The position numbers were made by a program, and so were the translations under genes. Positions 23,575 to 37,425 of a stretch of 64,000 nt of DNA are shown here, one piece after another. A model generated the notes under the pieces. The model was not told where the DNA came from. It saw only the letters and a list, made by a program, of their open reading frames with translations, and did no database searches. The stretch is from Welwitschia mirabilis (lineage: Eukaryota > Gnetophyta > Gnetopsida > Welwitschiales), in contig JBOZIK010000001.1 of assembly GCA_051453625.1 (NCBI GenBank), positions 265,729,225 to 265,793,224 on the forward strand. Reading direction: 5' to 3'. Positions within the stretch are counted from its first letter, which is position 1. The number at the start of each line of letters is the position of its first letter.

Positions 23575-26500
23575 TGTTATATCCCATATTTTGTAAATCT
23601 TATTTACTTAAATATTAAGTGTATTAAGCTTTTAGTCAAATGATTAATTATCCTTATTGAAAGGCCTTGTTAAAATAAGATATCNNNNNNNNNNNNNNNN
23701 NNNNNNNNNNNNNNNNNNNNNNNNNNNNNNNNNNNNNNNNNNNNNNNNNNNNNNNNNNNNNNNNNNNNNNNNNNNNNNNNNNNNCTTATTTACTTAAATA
23801 TTAAGTGTATTAAGCTTTTAGTTAAATGATTAATTATCCTTATTGAAAGGCCTTATTAAAATAAGATATCATTTTAAATTAAACTTAGTTTTTAATTTTT
23901 ATAATTTACTATGAAAATGATAGAAATTATGCTAAAATATTTTTATGAGAAAAGTTATACAAACATTTCAAATTAGATAATCCCATCATGTGAGGAATTA
24001 AAAATCTATGATAAAACAAATAAATTAAAAATTTAAAGAGTATATAATAATATGTTTTACATTTTATTTACTCATTTAAATTCTTGATAAATGAAATAGG
24101 TATACTATATTATGAATAAACATTTATTCCTTATGTCATGTAATTAATAGATTTTATGAATTTTAAAATAAATGAGCATTTAAACAAGTACGTTCCCTCT
24201 TACCTAGAACTAAGAATGATAAATGAGTAGATTTACTCTACCATGACTTTTATGTTATTAAGATATGTAAGGGTACTTGGTTCATAGCATACTTATTATT
24301 TTATTTATGGAGTTGAAGAGTTTGCCTCATTGTGCCATATGACAATTTTGAAATGTATGCATTTATTCTTTTAATGCATGTCTTGGATGAATTAAGCTTA
24401 CTTATGAGCTTATGAAGGAATAAAAAGGAGCTAGTATGAAGAAATAATACATGTAATTTTTCTTTATAATTAAAGCAAATAAATTANNNNNNNNNNNNNN
24501 NNNNNNNNNNNNNNNNNNNNNNNNNNNNNNNNNNNNNNNNNNNNNNNNNNNNNNNNNNNNNNNNNNNNNNNNNNNNNNNNNNNNNNNNNAATTTTGAGCT
24601 ATGTGTCTTTATTTATCTATATATAGAGATCCTTTCCTCTCTTGTAAAAGGAGATACTTTCTTTTTTCTCTATTCACATAAATGAATTTCCTTTTTAACT
24701 TTCTCTTTCTTTCATTCTCTTACTTATGGAGATTGTATCTTAGAAGCTTAGAACTAAGGAACTCTTGATATTGGATCTTCATTAATCTTTAATTATTAAG
24801 GACTTACTAATCTTTCTAAGTAAGCACTTTACTTTTATTGTCCATATGATCCTTATTTATGATTCTATAGGAATAATGTGATATTACATTAAGAAATTAT
24901 TTATGATTTTTATATAATTGTATTATAAAATATTATTTCCTTCTATTGGCTTTCACCAAGATGCTAGGAAGATATGAGGGGTCTCTTGTGCTTGGTGATG
25001 GAAGTTACTAATCAATGATTATGGCCAAGTGCTAGGGGGTCTACTATTATTAAAAAAGACATTTAAACATCCATATTTATTTTAATGTTATAGTTTTATT
25101 TATTATGCATTGGATCCATCTTATTAGGGGCAAAGTCCAATCCTTAAAAATCTCTTTATGCTACTATTCTTTCATGGGAATCCTAAGCCTTATAATAAAT
25201 GGTTTTTTGAATCGACTTAATTTTTATTTTTATAATAATTTAAATTAGTAATTTATTTAAGATATTTTAACATTAATTATTTAGTATATCCATTATTTTA
25301 TTGATCTAAGTTATTACTTAACTGGTTGTGAAAACTTTATCATATTTTTGTTATGGCAAAAATTAAATTTCTAGAATAGAAGCATAGAATAAAAATACCA
25401 TTGCTTATTAAGTAGTAGTTATGAATTAGATTTTTTTTATAAGTTCAATATTGGATTATGAACATGAAAATGTAAAAAATAGTGGTTTTTAAATAATTAA
25501 TTATTTTTTAAGAAATTATTTGTTAAAATAAGTTAGAAAGTAAACGTAAAAAAAGGTGAGCATGTAATTTATATTTTTGTAATTATATATTAAGAAATAT
25601 ACATACTTGAGTTTCCTAAGTTATAGGAAATTGAATAATCTTTCCAAAACATCTTGAATCATTTAAAAGTTCAAATTGTTTTAAAAGTTATAATCATTTT
25701 AATGTAGTGCGATAGGACTATAAATTTAAAAGTTTGATAGTCTTTAACCTTAGATGATAATCTTAGAAATAATATTTTTAAAATTTTCAGATAGTTCAGA
25801 TGAGATTCTGAGAATCTTAACATATGCCTAGTTTCTAGAAAACTATTATAATTTTTTTAATTAAATAATCATTGATTTTTGACTATGATATCTCCTCAAA
25901 GTCTAAAAATATTATAATTAATGTTTTAAATTATAGAAAAATTATTACATAAAAGTTTACAAAATTTAAGTATATAAGATACATTTCTATTAGTAAATTT
26001 AAGTTAAATTACCTATAAATAGTATTTCATTTGTAGAAATACCTCTTTTATGTTGTTTTATTTATCTTACCTTGAATGGATATACTTGAAAGAGTTTTCA
26101 TATTAGTAGTTTAAATAATATAAATAGTCTATAGCTTATTAATTTTTTAAATGAACTTATAATATAGACATATAAATCTTGGATAGATATTTTTATTTTA
26201 ACAATTATTCTTGAGCCATACTTTCTTTTGTTTACCTTCTTTACACAAATCCATAGATATTTTCATATAGGCATGGAAGAATTTTTCTAAGATTGGCATA
26301 GTTCTAGGTACATTTTAGTTTCTTTAAGTACATTATTAAGATATGATTTAATACATGTTAAATATATTTTTATTATTAAAAATATTTCCTTTATTTAGAT
26401 TTTCATTATTATAATCTTGATTATAGAGATGTTCTTGTATGCTTGTTTTATTTCTATGGTTGTTTCTATAAACTGAATCTAATGATGATTAGAATTATTA

Positions 26501-27351
26501 TAACTAGGTAAATAATCCATTAAATATATACATTAGTTAGAATTGTATTCATTTATTTATGTGGTGTATTTATCAAATATAACAAGATTAACATAATTCT
26601 AATAATGTTCATTCCCTCACTTGGATTTGATCACCAAGGTGGGTTGCATTATTTTTTTTTATGATACCCTTATAGAAGTGGATCTGATCATCATTATCTT
26701 ATCCTACCCATGTATAAACGTACTTTAACTTAATATTTTAAGCTTTTGACATCAATTGATTATGTGATACCATCCAGAGATGCTTCAAAGAAAGTAGTGG
26801 TTATTTATAAGCATGCATCCATCTCACATACTGCTTGTTACCTGTATTGAGGTTATGTTAAGGTGAAATGAAAGCCTATAGAGTTAAGCCCAACCATGTT
26901 TATATAATTTAGAACCTAAAGTAGGACTAGCTCCTCTATGAAGGATGGCCGAATATCAATTTTAAATGTCATTAATTAGAGTGATAACTTCCTATTATAT
27001 TGACTAAGTTTTATTCTTAAAATTATTCATGTATGTTTATAATAAGTTTACATGCCCTAAAGTATTTATAAATCTTTTACATAATAAAAAACTAGAAAGA
27101 AATGGAGAACATAAAAATATAACATCACTATTATTTGTAAATCAAATTAATCCAAAAATTAATTATAAGTAAATATATAATATTAATATGATTTATCTTT
27201 CTTTAAATATAGATATCCTAATAAAGAAATAAGTAAAATTTGGCCGAGGTTCTACTGTTTCTATTAGGTAATGATATTAGAAAAGAGAAAAAGAAAAAAA
27301 AAAGGAGAAAAAGTATAGTTCTTAATTAGGATAAGAGAAGAGAGGGCATCA
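23575..27351 (+). repeat. 3' LTR of element E (long chromovirus LTR)
   Basis: It starts TGTTATATCCCATATTTTG directly after a GTAGGGAAGGA purine tract and ends GGGCATCA. It is matched along its length by the 5' LTR of element F in reverse orientation. Shared landmarks are the ACTTGGCCA / TTAGTGATGGA block (24950-25030), the CACCAAGGTGGGTTGCA block (26632-26650) and the GGTTCTACTGTTTCTATTAG block (27246-27265). The span of about 3.8 kb includes two N gaps (23685-23784 and 24487-24589). Long LTRs of several kb are usual in the Tekay/Del lineage. No gene lies inside. Confidence 0.75.
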
Positions 27352-28522
27352 TAGAATAATATTTTATAATATAATTGCATAAAAACCATAAATAATTTCC
27401 TAATGTAATATCACATTATTCCATTAGAATCTTTAAAAGAGATCATATAGACAATATAAGTAAAGATATTACTTTGAAAGATTAGTAAGTATTTCATGAT
27501 TAAATACTAATGAAGATTTAAGATCAAGAATCCTTAACTCTAAGATTCCAAGTTTTAAGCTTTAAAAAATGAAGAATGAAAAGATAAAAAAAGCAAGGAA
27601 AGAAATGCAATTATATGAAAAATGAAAAGTATCTTCTCTTTTACAAGAGAAGAAAGGATCTATATATATAGGTAAACAAAAGGCACATAGCTTAAGATCA
27701 CAAGATTACATGATCTATCATTGATAAGTGGGATGAGTAATAAGTTATTATAGAGTATAAAAAGAGACTATATTTATGTTTGATACCTATAACTAAAGTG
27801 AGTAATCTTCTTACTTTAATTAATAAGGTTAATTACATACATCATTTCCTCATGCTAGCTCATTCTTAATCCTTTATAAGCTTATAAGTAAGTTTGATTT
27901 ATCCAAGACATGCATCAAAATAATAAATGCATAAATCTCAAAATTATCACATGGAATAATTATATAAAATCTTCAATTTTAATGAACAAAATAATAAATA
28001 TGCTATAAATTAAGTGCCCTTATATATCTCAATAAGATAAAAGCTATTGTAGAGTAAATATACTCATTTATCATTCTTGGTTATAGGTAAGAGTACTCAT
28101 AATTGTTCAAATTCTCATTTATTTCAAAATGCATAGAATCTATTAATTACATAAAATAAAGATGAAGATGTATTTTTATAATATATTAAACTTATTACAT
28201 TTACTAATAATTTAAATGAGTAAACAAGATGTAAAATATATTATCATGTCCTCTTTAAATTTTTGATTTATTAGTTTTATTATGTGATTTTAATTCCCTA
28301 GATAATGAGGCTACCTAATGTTTGAGTAGCGTTTTTCATAAAAATTTTCTATCATAATTATTATCATTTTCATGGTAAATTAAACAAATTACAAACTAAA
28401 GCTAATTCAAAATACCATTTATTTTGATAAGGCTTTTAAAGAAGAGTAGTGTATCGTTTGATTAAAAGCTTAATATGCTTAATATCAAAGTGATTAAGGT
28501 TTGTAAAATAGAGGCTATGATA
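27352..28522 (-). repeat. truncated 3' LTR of element F
   Basis: On the minus strand it begins near 28522 with TATCATAGCCTC, next to a GTGGGGGAGGA purine tract. Its body matches the first third of the F 5' LTR, for instance AGAATAATATTTTATAATAT at 27353 against 36543. It stops at 27352, where element E ends, and the remaining two thirds are missing. The simplest reading is that E inserted into this LTR. Predicted target duplication: TAGAA (27352-27356). Confidence 0.7.
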
Positions 28523-30000
28523 TCCTCCCCCACTTAGAATGATTTAATCCTAGAAATTAAGATACATAAACAACTTAAGAATACCTAGCTACATATTATA
28601 AGATTTAAAAAAACTTGGGTATTAACTTTTCATTGTTTCCTCTAGCTTCCAAGTAGCTTTATAATACTATGATTACTCCAATTTATCTTATAGATATTCC
28701 TATTTTGTAAATTTATAGTTTTTTGATTTAGCACTACCTCTGGCTTTTCTATAGTCGAATGATCTTGTCTCACTTAAATATGAAACTAATGTAACATATG
28801 AAAAGAATATGAAATATAATTCCTTAGTGTGCTTACATTGAAAACATCATGCATATGCAATAATTAAGCAGGTAGAGTAAGTTTTTATATAGTAGGTCCA
28901 ATTCTTTCTAATATTTTAAATGGTCTAATAAATCACAGAGCTAATTTTGATTTCTTAAGTCCTATTATTACTAATTTCATTAATGATACTTTAAGAAGTA
29001 CATGCTTACCTTTGAACTTAAGATCGCTTTTTTGATAGTTTGCATATAGCTTTTGTCTATTTGCTACTTCTCTAAGTCTATTCTTAATGATCCTTATTTT
29101 ACTTTGTATTTTTTATAACATTTTAGATTCTATTATCAATATTTCTTTAGACTATATTAATGAAGTAGGTGGTCTACATTTTCTACTATATAGTGCTTGC
29201 AATGAAGTCATTTGATATGCAAATTATACAAATGATATGTACCCTTCCCAAGTTTTTGTAATTATCTAAAATACATTCTTTGAGAAGATCTTCTAAAATT
29301 TAATTAACTCTTTTTATCTAACCATCTATTTTAGAATGATATGAAGTGCTATTATTTAACTTCGTTTCTAAACCCATTTGTAATTATTTATAAAACTTAG
29401 AAGTAAATTTGAAATCTCTATTAGAGATAATTACTTAAGGCATATCATCTAAGTAAATAATATTTTAAATATATACTTTAGCTATATGCTTAGCATCATA
29501 AGTAGATTTAGTTGGAATGAAATGTGCTAATTTAATTACCCTATTAATTATCATCATGACAGAGTCATTACCTCTTTGGGTTTTTAAAGGTCTTATAGTA
29601 ACATTTATGCAAATGATATCATAAAGATAAAGTAATCTTATTGGATTTCTATGTTTTGCTTTAAATTGTTAAGAATTAATATATCTTGACATAGATTCTA
29701 CTTATATCCTTTTTTATTCTTAGCCAATAAATATTTTTTTCTTTAATGTTTTCATACATTTTAGTTCTTTTAAGATAAATTACTATAGCTAGAGTATGAA
29801 ATTTAAACATTAGCTTATGTCTAATTCCATCTGCATTAGGAATCAAAAATCTTTCCTTGAATCTATAATACCATCTAAATTAATACTAAATGCCTTGAAT
29901 CTATTAACTTTTCTAATTAGTGATTTAATTTTTAATAATTCTCATCTATTTTTTTGTTTTTATGAAATAATGCTAGGAATTTAACTTTGAATTTTTATAA
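28523..30000 (-). pseudogene. chromovirus integrase/chromodomain relic (element F)
   Basis: The order on the minus strand is as in element E: chromodomain end near the LTR, then integrase to about 29900. By eye the segment 28880-29460 is the reverse complement counterpart of 22690-23290 in E; both have the block rendered AGAGTTAGACCTATTA or its complement. It is decayed by the same kind of changes, though apparently a little less than E. No open frame longer than a few dozen codons remains. Confidence 0.65.
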
Positions 30001-30009
30001 CTACTTTGA

Positions 30010-31470
30010 GATAATTTTGTCTATGAAGAGAACCTTTAACTCTATTTCTCTTACTTTTATGATAAATAATTTTTAGATCAAAATCATATAGAAATTCCAT
30101 CCATCTTGTTTGCATAAGGTTTAAGTTTGGTTGAGTACTCTTATAACTTGTTCAAACTTAATAATTTACATCATAGAGATAATGCTTTTACAACTTTAAA
30201 GAAAAAATTACTATAACTAATTTAAGATCATGAATAGGATAATTTCTCTTATGAGTTTTAAGTTGTCTTAATCCATAAACTATTATTCNNNNNNNNNNNN
30301 NNNNNNNNNNNNNNNNNNNNNNNNNNNNNNNNNNNNNNNNNNNNNNNNNNNNNNNNNNNNNNNNNNNNNNNNNNNNNNNNNNNNNNNNTAATTCAAGATC
30401 ATGAATAGGATAATTTCTCTTATGAGTTTTAAGTTCTCTTGATCCATAACATATCACTTTTTTATTTTGTTCATAACTGCTCTAAGACCTTTTATAGATG
30501 CATCAATATAAACTAAAACGATCTTTGGATCATCTAGTATTACTAAGATTAGATCACTAGTTAAGCCTTGTTTAAGATGATAAAATGATTGCTGACACTT
30601 TTCTGTCCATTAGAAGTCTTTATTTTTCTTTAAAATTCTTGTTAGTAAATAAGATATCTTAGAAAATTTAAAAACGAATTAATAATAGTACTAGATAAGA
30701 TCAAGAAAGCTTCTAACCTTAGTAATATTTATAGGTATTAACCATTCCATGATTGCTTTAACTTTATCATGATCCACTAATGTATCTTCCTTGGATATTA
30801 CATTGCCTATAAATTGAAAGAGTATTTTTTCTTATTAGCATATAATTTTTCATTTCATAGAGTTTTTAATATTATGCTTAAGTGTTTCCTATTTTCTTCA
30901 TAAGTTTTGAGATAAATGAGGATCTCACCAATAAATAATATTACAAAAAATCAAGATGTAATTTAAAGATGTAATTCATATAACTCATAACTACTATAGG
31001 AGTATTAATTAAATCAAAAGTCATGATAGTGAACTTGTAATGCCTGTAGTAGGTTGTAAATTCTATTTTATGAATATTTTCTTCCTTAATTTAAACCTAA
31101 TAATATCAAAGATTTCGATTAACTTTTGAGAATACATTACCTTCCATGAGCTGATGAAAAGATTATCTATTCTTGGTAGTGAATACTTATTCTTCATGTA
31201 ACCTTAGTTAGTTATCTATAATCAATGCATAATCTTATTGTGCCATCATTCTTCTTTACAAATAATACATGTGCTCTCCATGGTGATACACTATGATAAA
31301 TAAGTCCTTTTTACAAGAGTTATTCAAGATGAATTTTTGATTATTTCATTTTTATATGAGACATTCTATATAGTGCCTTAGAAATTAGTGGGATTCTTAG
31401 AATCAATTTAATAGAAAACTCAACTTCTTGAAGTGGTGGCATTCTTGGAAATTCTATTAAAAATACATCA
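30010..31470 (-). pseudogene. chromovirus reverse transcriptase and RNase H relic (element F)
   Basis: RNase H is visible on the minus strand on both sides of the gap at 30289-30388, each side with an LKTHKRNYPIHDLE-x-L stretch. The same segment thus appears twice around the gap. RT blocks follow at 30600-31450; a run equivalent to LRLCI-DY lies near 31225, and the EVEFSIKLIL-like start near 31400. The same family as element E, but the opposite strand. Stops prevent expression. Confidence 0.75.
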
Positions 31471-31819
31471 AGATATTCTTAGACTATTTATATATTATTT
31501 ATTAAAGTTCTTCTTTTCTATAAGATACTTTATTTTAGATATAGCATATAAAATGATGATACCCTCTTTATTTTTTTATGTGCTTTGCATTAATTAAATT
31601 CTCCATTGTTGATTTGTAATCATCTTGAGAGATTAGTCTTTGAACATGATTTATTATTTCTACTTGATTCTTTTCAAAATTTATAACTTCTCTATTCTTC
31701 ATTAATTAATTCATATCCAAAAGAATGTTGTATTTTCCTTAAGTTAATAAAAATTGATTATATCTAAAAAACTATTTCACTTATAGATAAAATATAGTTT
31801 TGGACTCGATAATTAACTT

Positions 31820-32060
31820 TAGACATGGATTTATTTTCTAGCTCTATGCATCTCTCAATTAGAATACAACATAAATTTTTTCTTAAAAAATGTTAGGAGA
31901 TATAAAACAATGTATTTCTCCATAATCAAATAAAATAATCACTTCTTAATTATTAAGTTAAACCTTACCTCCTATGATAGAGCTTTAAAATTGTATCTCT
32001 TGATTATCTACTGCTACTTAAAGTTGTCTTATTGATTGAGAAACAATTTTTGATCTTTAA
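31820..32060 (-). pseudogene. chromovirus protease relic (element F)
   Basis: On the minus strand, 31945-31896 reads ILFDYGEIHCFISP. This is the family active-site block L-F-D-S-G-A-T-H-S-F-I-S with Ser to Tyr and Ala-Thr to Glu-Ile. The catalytic Asp-x-Gly is retained here, unlike in element E. The flanking sequence matches E at 20300-20510. Confidence 0.7.
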
Positions 32061-32099
32061 GGCTTCTCTAGTTATTATTTGAGAAGGTCTATATTAGTA

Positions 32100-33160
32100 G
32101 TGAACTTTATATTGCATTATATTTTTATTTATAATGATAGCATTAATATCTATTATACTAGTTCTGGTACTAATAACAACTAGGATTTTATTGAAAGTTG
32201 AATCTCTAAGATTGATTACTTTTATACCTTTAACTAAAAATAGTTTAATTTCTTTTGAATAGAGCCTGCTTATGTTGATTAAAATTCATATTTTTTCTAT
32301 TACTACTACAAATGTTATTTTTGCTAAGTTTTCAATTCTTATTTTGATAAGACATTTATGATTAATTTTCCTTAAGATATGATGTCCTAGAGAAATTATT
32401 TTTTTAATTTCTTATTATCTCTGCCAATTTTGTTCTATAATCTTAATTTTTTCTATAGCCTTTATTAAATCCTTAGGTTGAAACATGGATACTTTAATAG
32501 AAACAAAAGGAAGTATACTATCAATAAGGAGATTTTCTTTAGCTTCTTCATTTAAATGGATATGTGATACATATTCTAATAACTCTACAAATTTGCACTT
32601 ATGAAATGCTATGATCACATTAGAGGATTATCTTAAATTGTATAATTATATAACATTTTAATGAATATAGAACTTGGTAATATACTTATCCTTAAAAATG
32701 TGTTAAAATTATCTCCATAAAAGTTCTAGATCTCTTAATTTTCTTATTTTTATTTCTCCTTATAATATAAAAATAGCTAAAGAATTCTTTTCATATTCAT
32801 TACATCCTAAGGTACCTATAACGTTTTTAACATCACTCATCTATGCTTCTACTTTAGAAGGATTTAAACCTATTAAAAAATTTGGTGGATTCATCTTAAT
32901 AAAAGTTTGAATTAATTTCTTCATACCCACTTCATTAGGTTTATTGATACCATTATCTACTTATGGAGATTTTTCTTGATTTACTATTTCTAATAAGAAC
33001 TACATGAATGCATTTATTAATACTTCTAGATTAAGGTTAAATAATGGTTGATTTTCATCATTATGTTGCTAATTATATTGTAAATTCTCTTATTGTTGGT
33101 TACCTAGTGCAACTAATTTGACCTCAAGGTTTAACTGACAATGACGAGGCATCTAAAAGA
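32100..33160 (-). pseudogene. chromovirus gag relic (element F)
   Basis: An open piece at 32415-32618 encodes 67 residues including FVELLEYVSHIHLNEEAKE and KVSMFQPKDLIKAIEK. These align with the plant Ty3/gypsy capsid segment that ends in R-G-L-R-P-x-I. The zinc-knuckle region would lie at about 32120-32260. A conserved start region extends to about 33160. The element E copy shares the same sequence from 19795 on. The product would form the capsid; other stops and frameshifts break the gene. Confidence 0.7.
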
Positions 33161-34122
33161 AATAGAAATGTTTTGAGATTACATTTGAAATTAGGATAAA
33201 TATTATTAAGGGTTAAACTTAGAAATATTTTTATAATATTAGGAAGAACATGGTTATTACTATAATTGGATTTATCCTAATTTATAACTTAAAGTACATA
33301 ATCAAGTTTATTCCCTTTCTTTACTTTAAATAGATAAGGTTTACTAGGTTTATAAGTTATAAATATGAGGTTTTACTCTAAGGTTATGTAACCATATAAT
33401 TTGGGATGAATGTCATGGTTAAATATTTGATTATGTTTAAGGACATCTAATTATAAGGAATTATTTTATATATATATTTCTTGCAAAATATTAAGCTCTT
33501 TAAGAATCATATAAGTTCATTATCCTAAATTCTTAAGATAACTGTAATTCTCCTAGGTGATTATTATCAATAGCTCTAAGGTTATAGAGCCTTTAATAAC
33601 TTGAATTGATCATGCTTCTAGGTTTGTTTAAGAATTTAGGATTATCATAAGTATGCTTAACATAATGATAATTTAGGGGTTGGGTTTAGAGTTAACCTTA
33701 TGAATACTTTGGAGTTATCCCAAGTATAATCAACTTTTAGGATTATGAAGGTGCTAGGATTATCATTAGTATAATCTTATAATTATTAGGATTAATATGG
33801 ATGTAACTTGATTTATATTTAAGAAGTAAGAAAACTATAGATAACATCAAATTCATGGATATTAGAAGATATGATTATATTCATGCTAATTTGGGAGTTA
33901 GAGTTATCTTAAACTCTATTATTATTAAGTATATAATTAATTTTACTTATGATTTAAAATTATTATGGAAATAATTAAATTTATAGCTATTAGAAATTAA
34001 GGTTTTATAGTTATGACTAACTTTAATATTCTTAATGAGAAATGTTATTAAAGATATAATTAGATTTATATTATTACAAATTTATAAGTGCTTAACATAG
34101 GTACTATTTAAGTTAACCTAGA
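33161..34122 (-). repeat. 5' untranslated leader of element F
   Basis: The sequence between the primer-binding site and gag is A+T-rich with no coding potential on either strand. I see short, imperfect internal repetition of AGGATTAT- and GAGTTA-like words (33480-33900), but nothing with a clear function. Confidence 0.5.
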
Positions 34123-34134
34123 GCTCTAATACTA
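34123..34134 (-). promoter_or_regulatory. primer-binding site of element F (initiator tRNA-Met type)
   Basis: On the minus strand this reads TAGTATTAGAGC. The primer site of most plant chromoviruses, complementary to initiator tRNA-Met, is TGGTATCAGAGC. The two differences are one G-to-A and one C-to-T. It lies a few bases inside the LTR end at about 34140, and so fixes the LTR boundary and the strand. Confidence 0.7.
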
Positions 34135-34139
34135 ATTTT

Positions 34140-37100
34140 TGATACCCTTTCTTTTCTTATTCTAATTAAGCACTATACTTTTTTTCATTTTTTCATTTTC
34201 TTTATTATTTAATAGTATTATCTAATAGATATAGTAGAACCTAGGATCAAAATTTGCTTATTCCTTTATTAGCATTTTTATATTTTGAGGAAAACAATCA
34301 TAATATTGTTATATATTTATATATAGTTAGTTCCTAGGCTATTTCAGTTTATAAATAATAATAAAGTTATAAGTTTATGTCCTCCATTTCTTCCTAGTTT
34401 TTCATTACATAGGAAGATATCTTATAAATAGTTTAGAAGATGTAAACTTATTATAAATATACATGGTTATGTTTAAGAATAATACCTAACTATTATAATA
34501 GAAAGTTGTAATCCTATTAATGGCATTTCAACTTGATATATGTCCATATTTCATATATGAATTGATTCTACATTAGGTTCTAATTGATACAAACATGACT
34601 AGACTCAACTCCACTTGCTTACACTTTACCTTAATATACCCACAATAAAGGTAACAGGAAGTACATGAGGTAGATGCATGCTTATAAATAACCCTCACTT
34701 CCTTGTAACATCTCTGAATGGTACAACATGACCTATCGATGCTAAGGATTTGAGATATTAAGTTGAATCGAGTTCATATATGGATAGAATATTAGAGTAA
34801 TGATTAAATCCACTTCCAAAGTAGTATTATAAAAAAAAAAGCAATGCAACCCACCTTAGTGATAAAACCCAAGTATGTGAATAATCATTATTATAATTAT
34901 CTTGATTTGATCCAATTCAATGAATGAATCACATAAATTCATGCATAAAATTATAACTAATATGGATATTTAACATATTATTTACCTAGTTATAATAATT
35001 ATAATAACCATTAAGTTACATTTATGAAAATAATCATAAAATAGAAAACAAGCACACCAGAACATTTTAATATTTAAGCTTATAATAATAAAAATCTAGA
35101 TAAAAGAAATATTATTTTTTAATAATAATACAAAAATTCAAAATGTATTAAATCACATCTTACAAATTTACTTAAAATAATTAACCCATACCTAGTGCTA
35201 TGCCAATCCTAGAAGCATTCTTCTATGCTCATATAAAAATCTCTATGGATTAGTGCAATGAAGATAAACAAAAAAAGGTATAACTTAAGCATGATTATTA
35301 AGACATAATACTTTATCCAAAACTCACATGGCCATATCAGAACTTAAGAAAATAAATGATAAATCTAAGACTATTCATGTTACTTAAACTATAAAGGTGA
35401 AAACCCTTAAAAGAGCTATTTTTCTAATAAAATGTTATTCCTAAGGAATGTAACTTAAGTCAACGGATGGTAACTTATCTTGTATACTCAACTTAGCTAT
35501 ATAATGTTATAGAATATTTTTTCTATTAACTAAAACATTAATTATAGCATTTTTAAGCTTTGAAAAGACATCATAATCAAAAATTAATAATTAATTATTT
35601 ATGAAGGAAAAAATGAAAAACAAATTACAATAGTTTCACATAAACTTACTTATAATAGAATCATTAGGAATTAATTTAAGCTATTTTGGAATTATAAAAA
35701 TATTATCTTTAAAATTATGATTTTAAGGTTAAAAATTATCTAATTTTCTGAAATTATATTCCTACTATACTAGACTAAAATTGTCATCACTTCCAAACTA
35801 ATTTAAGTTTTTAAATCATTCAATATGTCTTGTAAAGATTATTTACTTTCTTACAATATAGGCTACTCGAGTTTTTATATGTCTTAATTGTTAATTGTAA
35901 AAACATAAATTAATTATTACTATTTTTTGCATTCATTCTCTAACATATTTTAACAAATAAAATTTTGAAATGTTACTATGCATCAAAAAAATTACTATTT
36001 TTATATTTTCAAAATTATGCCATAATCTTAAACTTACAAAAAACATTTCACTAATTTATACCTACTAATTAATAAGCTATAATGTTTTTAACCTACGCCT
36101 CTATTCTAGAAATTTAACTTTAGCTATCAAAAATATGGTAAAGGTTTTATCACTAGTTATCTAATAATTTAAATTAGTAAAATAATGAATATACTAGCTA
36201 AAATAATTATCTACAAAACATCTTAACTAAATTTATAATTCAAATCAATGTGAAAAAAAAAAAAATCAATTCCAAAAAACTAGTTACTATGAGCCTTAAG
36301 ATTTCCATGAAAGAGTAGAAGCTTAAAAGAGATTTTTGAGGATTAAAGTGTTATCCTTAATAAGATGAATCTAATGTGTAATAGAAATAGCATTAACATA
36401 AACTAAAGTATCCAAATTTTTTTTTTCTTTTTATAGTGAAACCCTTAGTTACTTGGCCATAATAATTCATTATTAACTCCATCACTAAGCATAAGAGATC
36501 CCTTATATCTGTCTAGTGTTTTGGTGAGAGCAAATGAAAGGGAATAATATTTTATAATATAATTACATAAAGAAAAAACCATAAGCAATTCCTTCATGTA
36601 CTATTACATCATTCCACTAGAACCTTTAAAAGAAACCACATAAATAATATGGGTAAAGAGATTACTTGGAAAGATTAGTAAGTCTGTCATGGTTGAAAAT
36701 TAATTCAGATCTAAGATCAAGAATCCTTAGCTCCAAGATTTTAAGATGCAATCTCCACAAAATGAAGAATAAGAATAAAATGAGAGAAAACAAAAAAAAA
36801 TCAATTATCTAGAAATGAAATGTATATTCTTTTTTGTAAGAGAAAAAAGGATATTTAACTATAGATAAACAAAAATCATATATCTAAAGATTATAAGATT
36901 ACATAATTTATATTGATAAGTGGGATGAGCAATAAGTGATACTAGATATAAAAAAAGATCATATTTATAAGTTATGCACCTAACTAGGATGAGTAATCTT
37001 CTTACTTTAATTAGCAAGGTTAATTACATACATCATTTCTTCACGATAGCTTATTCTTAATCCTTTGTAAGCTCATAAGTAAATTTAATAAATGAAAGAC

Positions 37101-37425
37101 TTGCATCAAAATAATAAATGCATAATTATCAAAATTCTCCTATGACATAATGAAATAAATTCTTAAATTTTAATAAATAAAATAGTAACTGTGCTATGAA
37201 ACAAGTGCTCTTATACATCTTAAGAAGATAAAAGTCATCTACTCATTTATTATGGTAAATTACTATTATTTTCCTTGTAGCATATAAAAATTACAAACTA
37301 AGATTAAATTAAAATGCCACCTTATTTTGATAATGCCTTCAAATAAGAGTAATTCATCATCTAATTGTAAGCTTAATATGCTTAATATCCAAGTAATTTA
37401 GGTTTGTAGAATATGATATATGACA
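34140..37425 (-). repeat. 5' LTR of element F (about 3.3 kb)
   Basis: On the minus strand it starts TGTCATATATCATATTCTAC at 37425 and ends near GGGTATCA at about 34140, next to the primer site. It matches the E LTR (23575-27351) in reverse orientation along its length, and its first third matches the truncated copy at 27352-28522. The outer end abuts RT sequence of the Tat-clade element G. Predicted target duplication: TAGTG (37426-37430). Confidence 0.75.
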
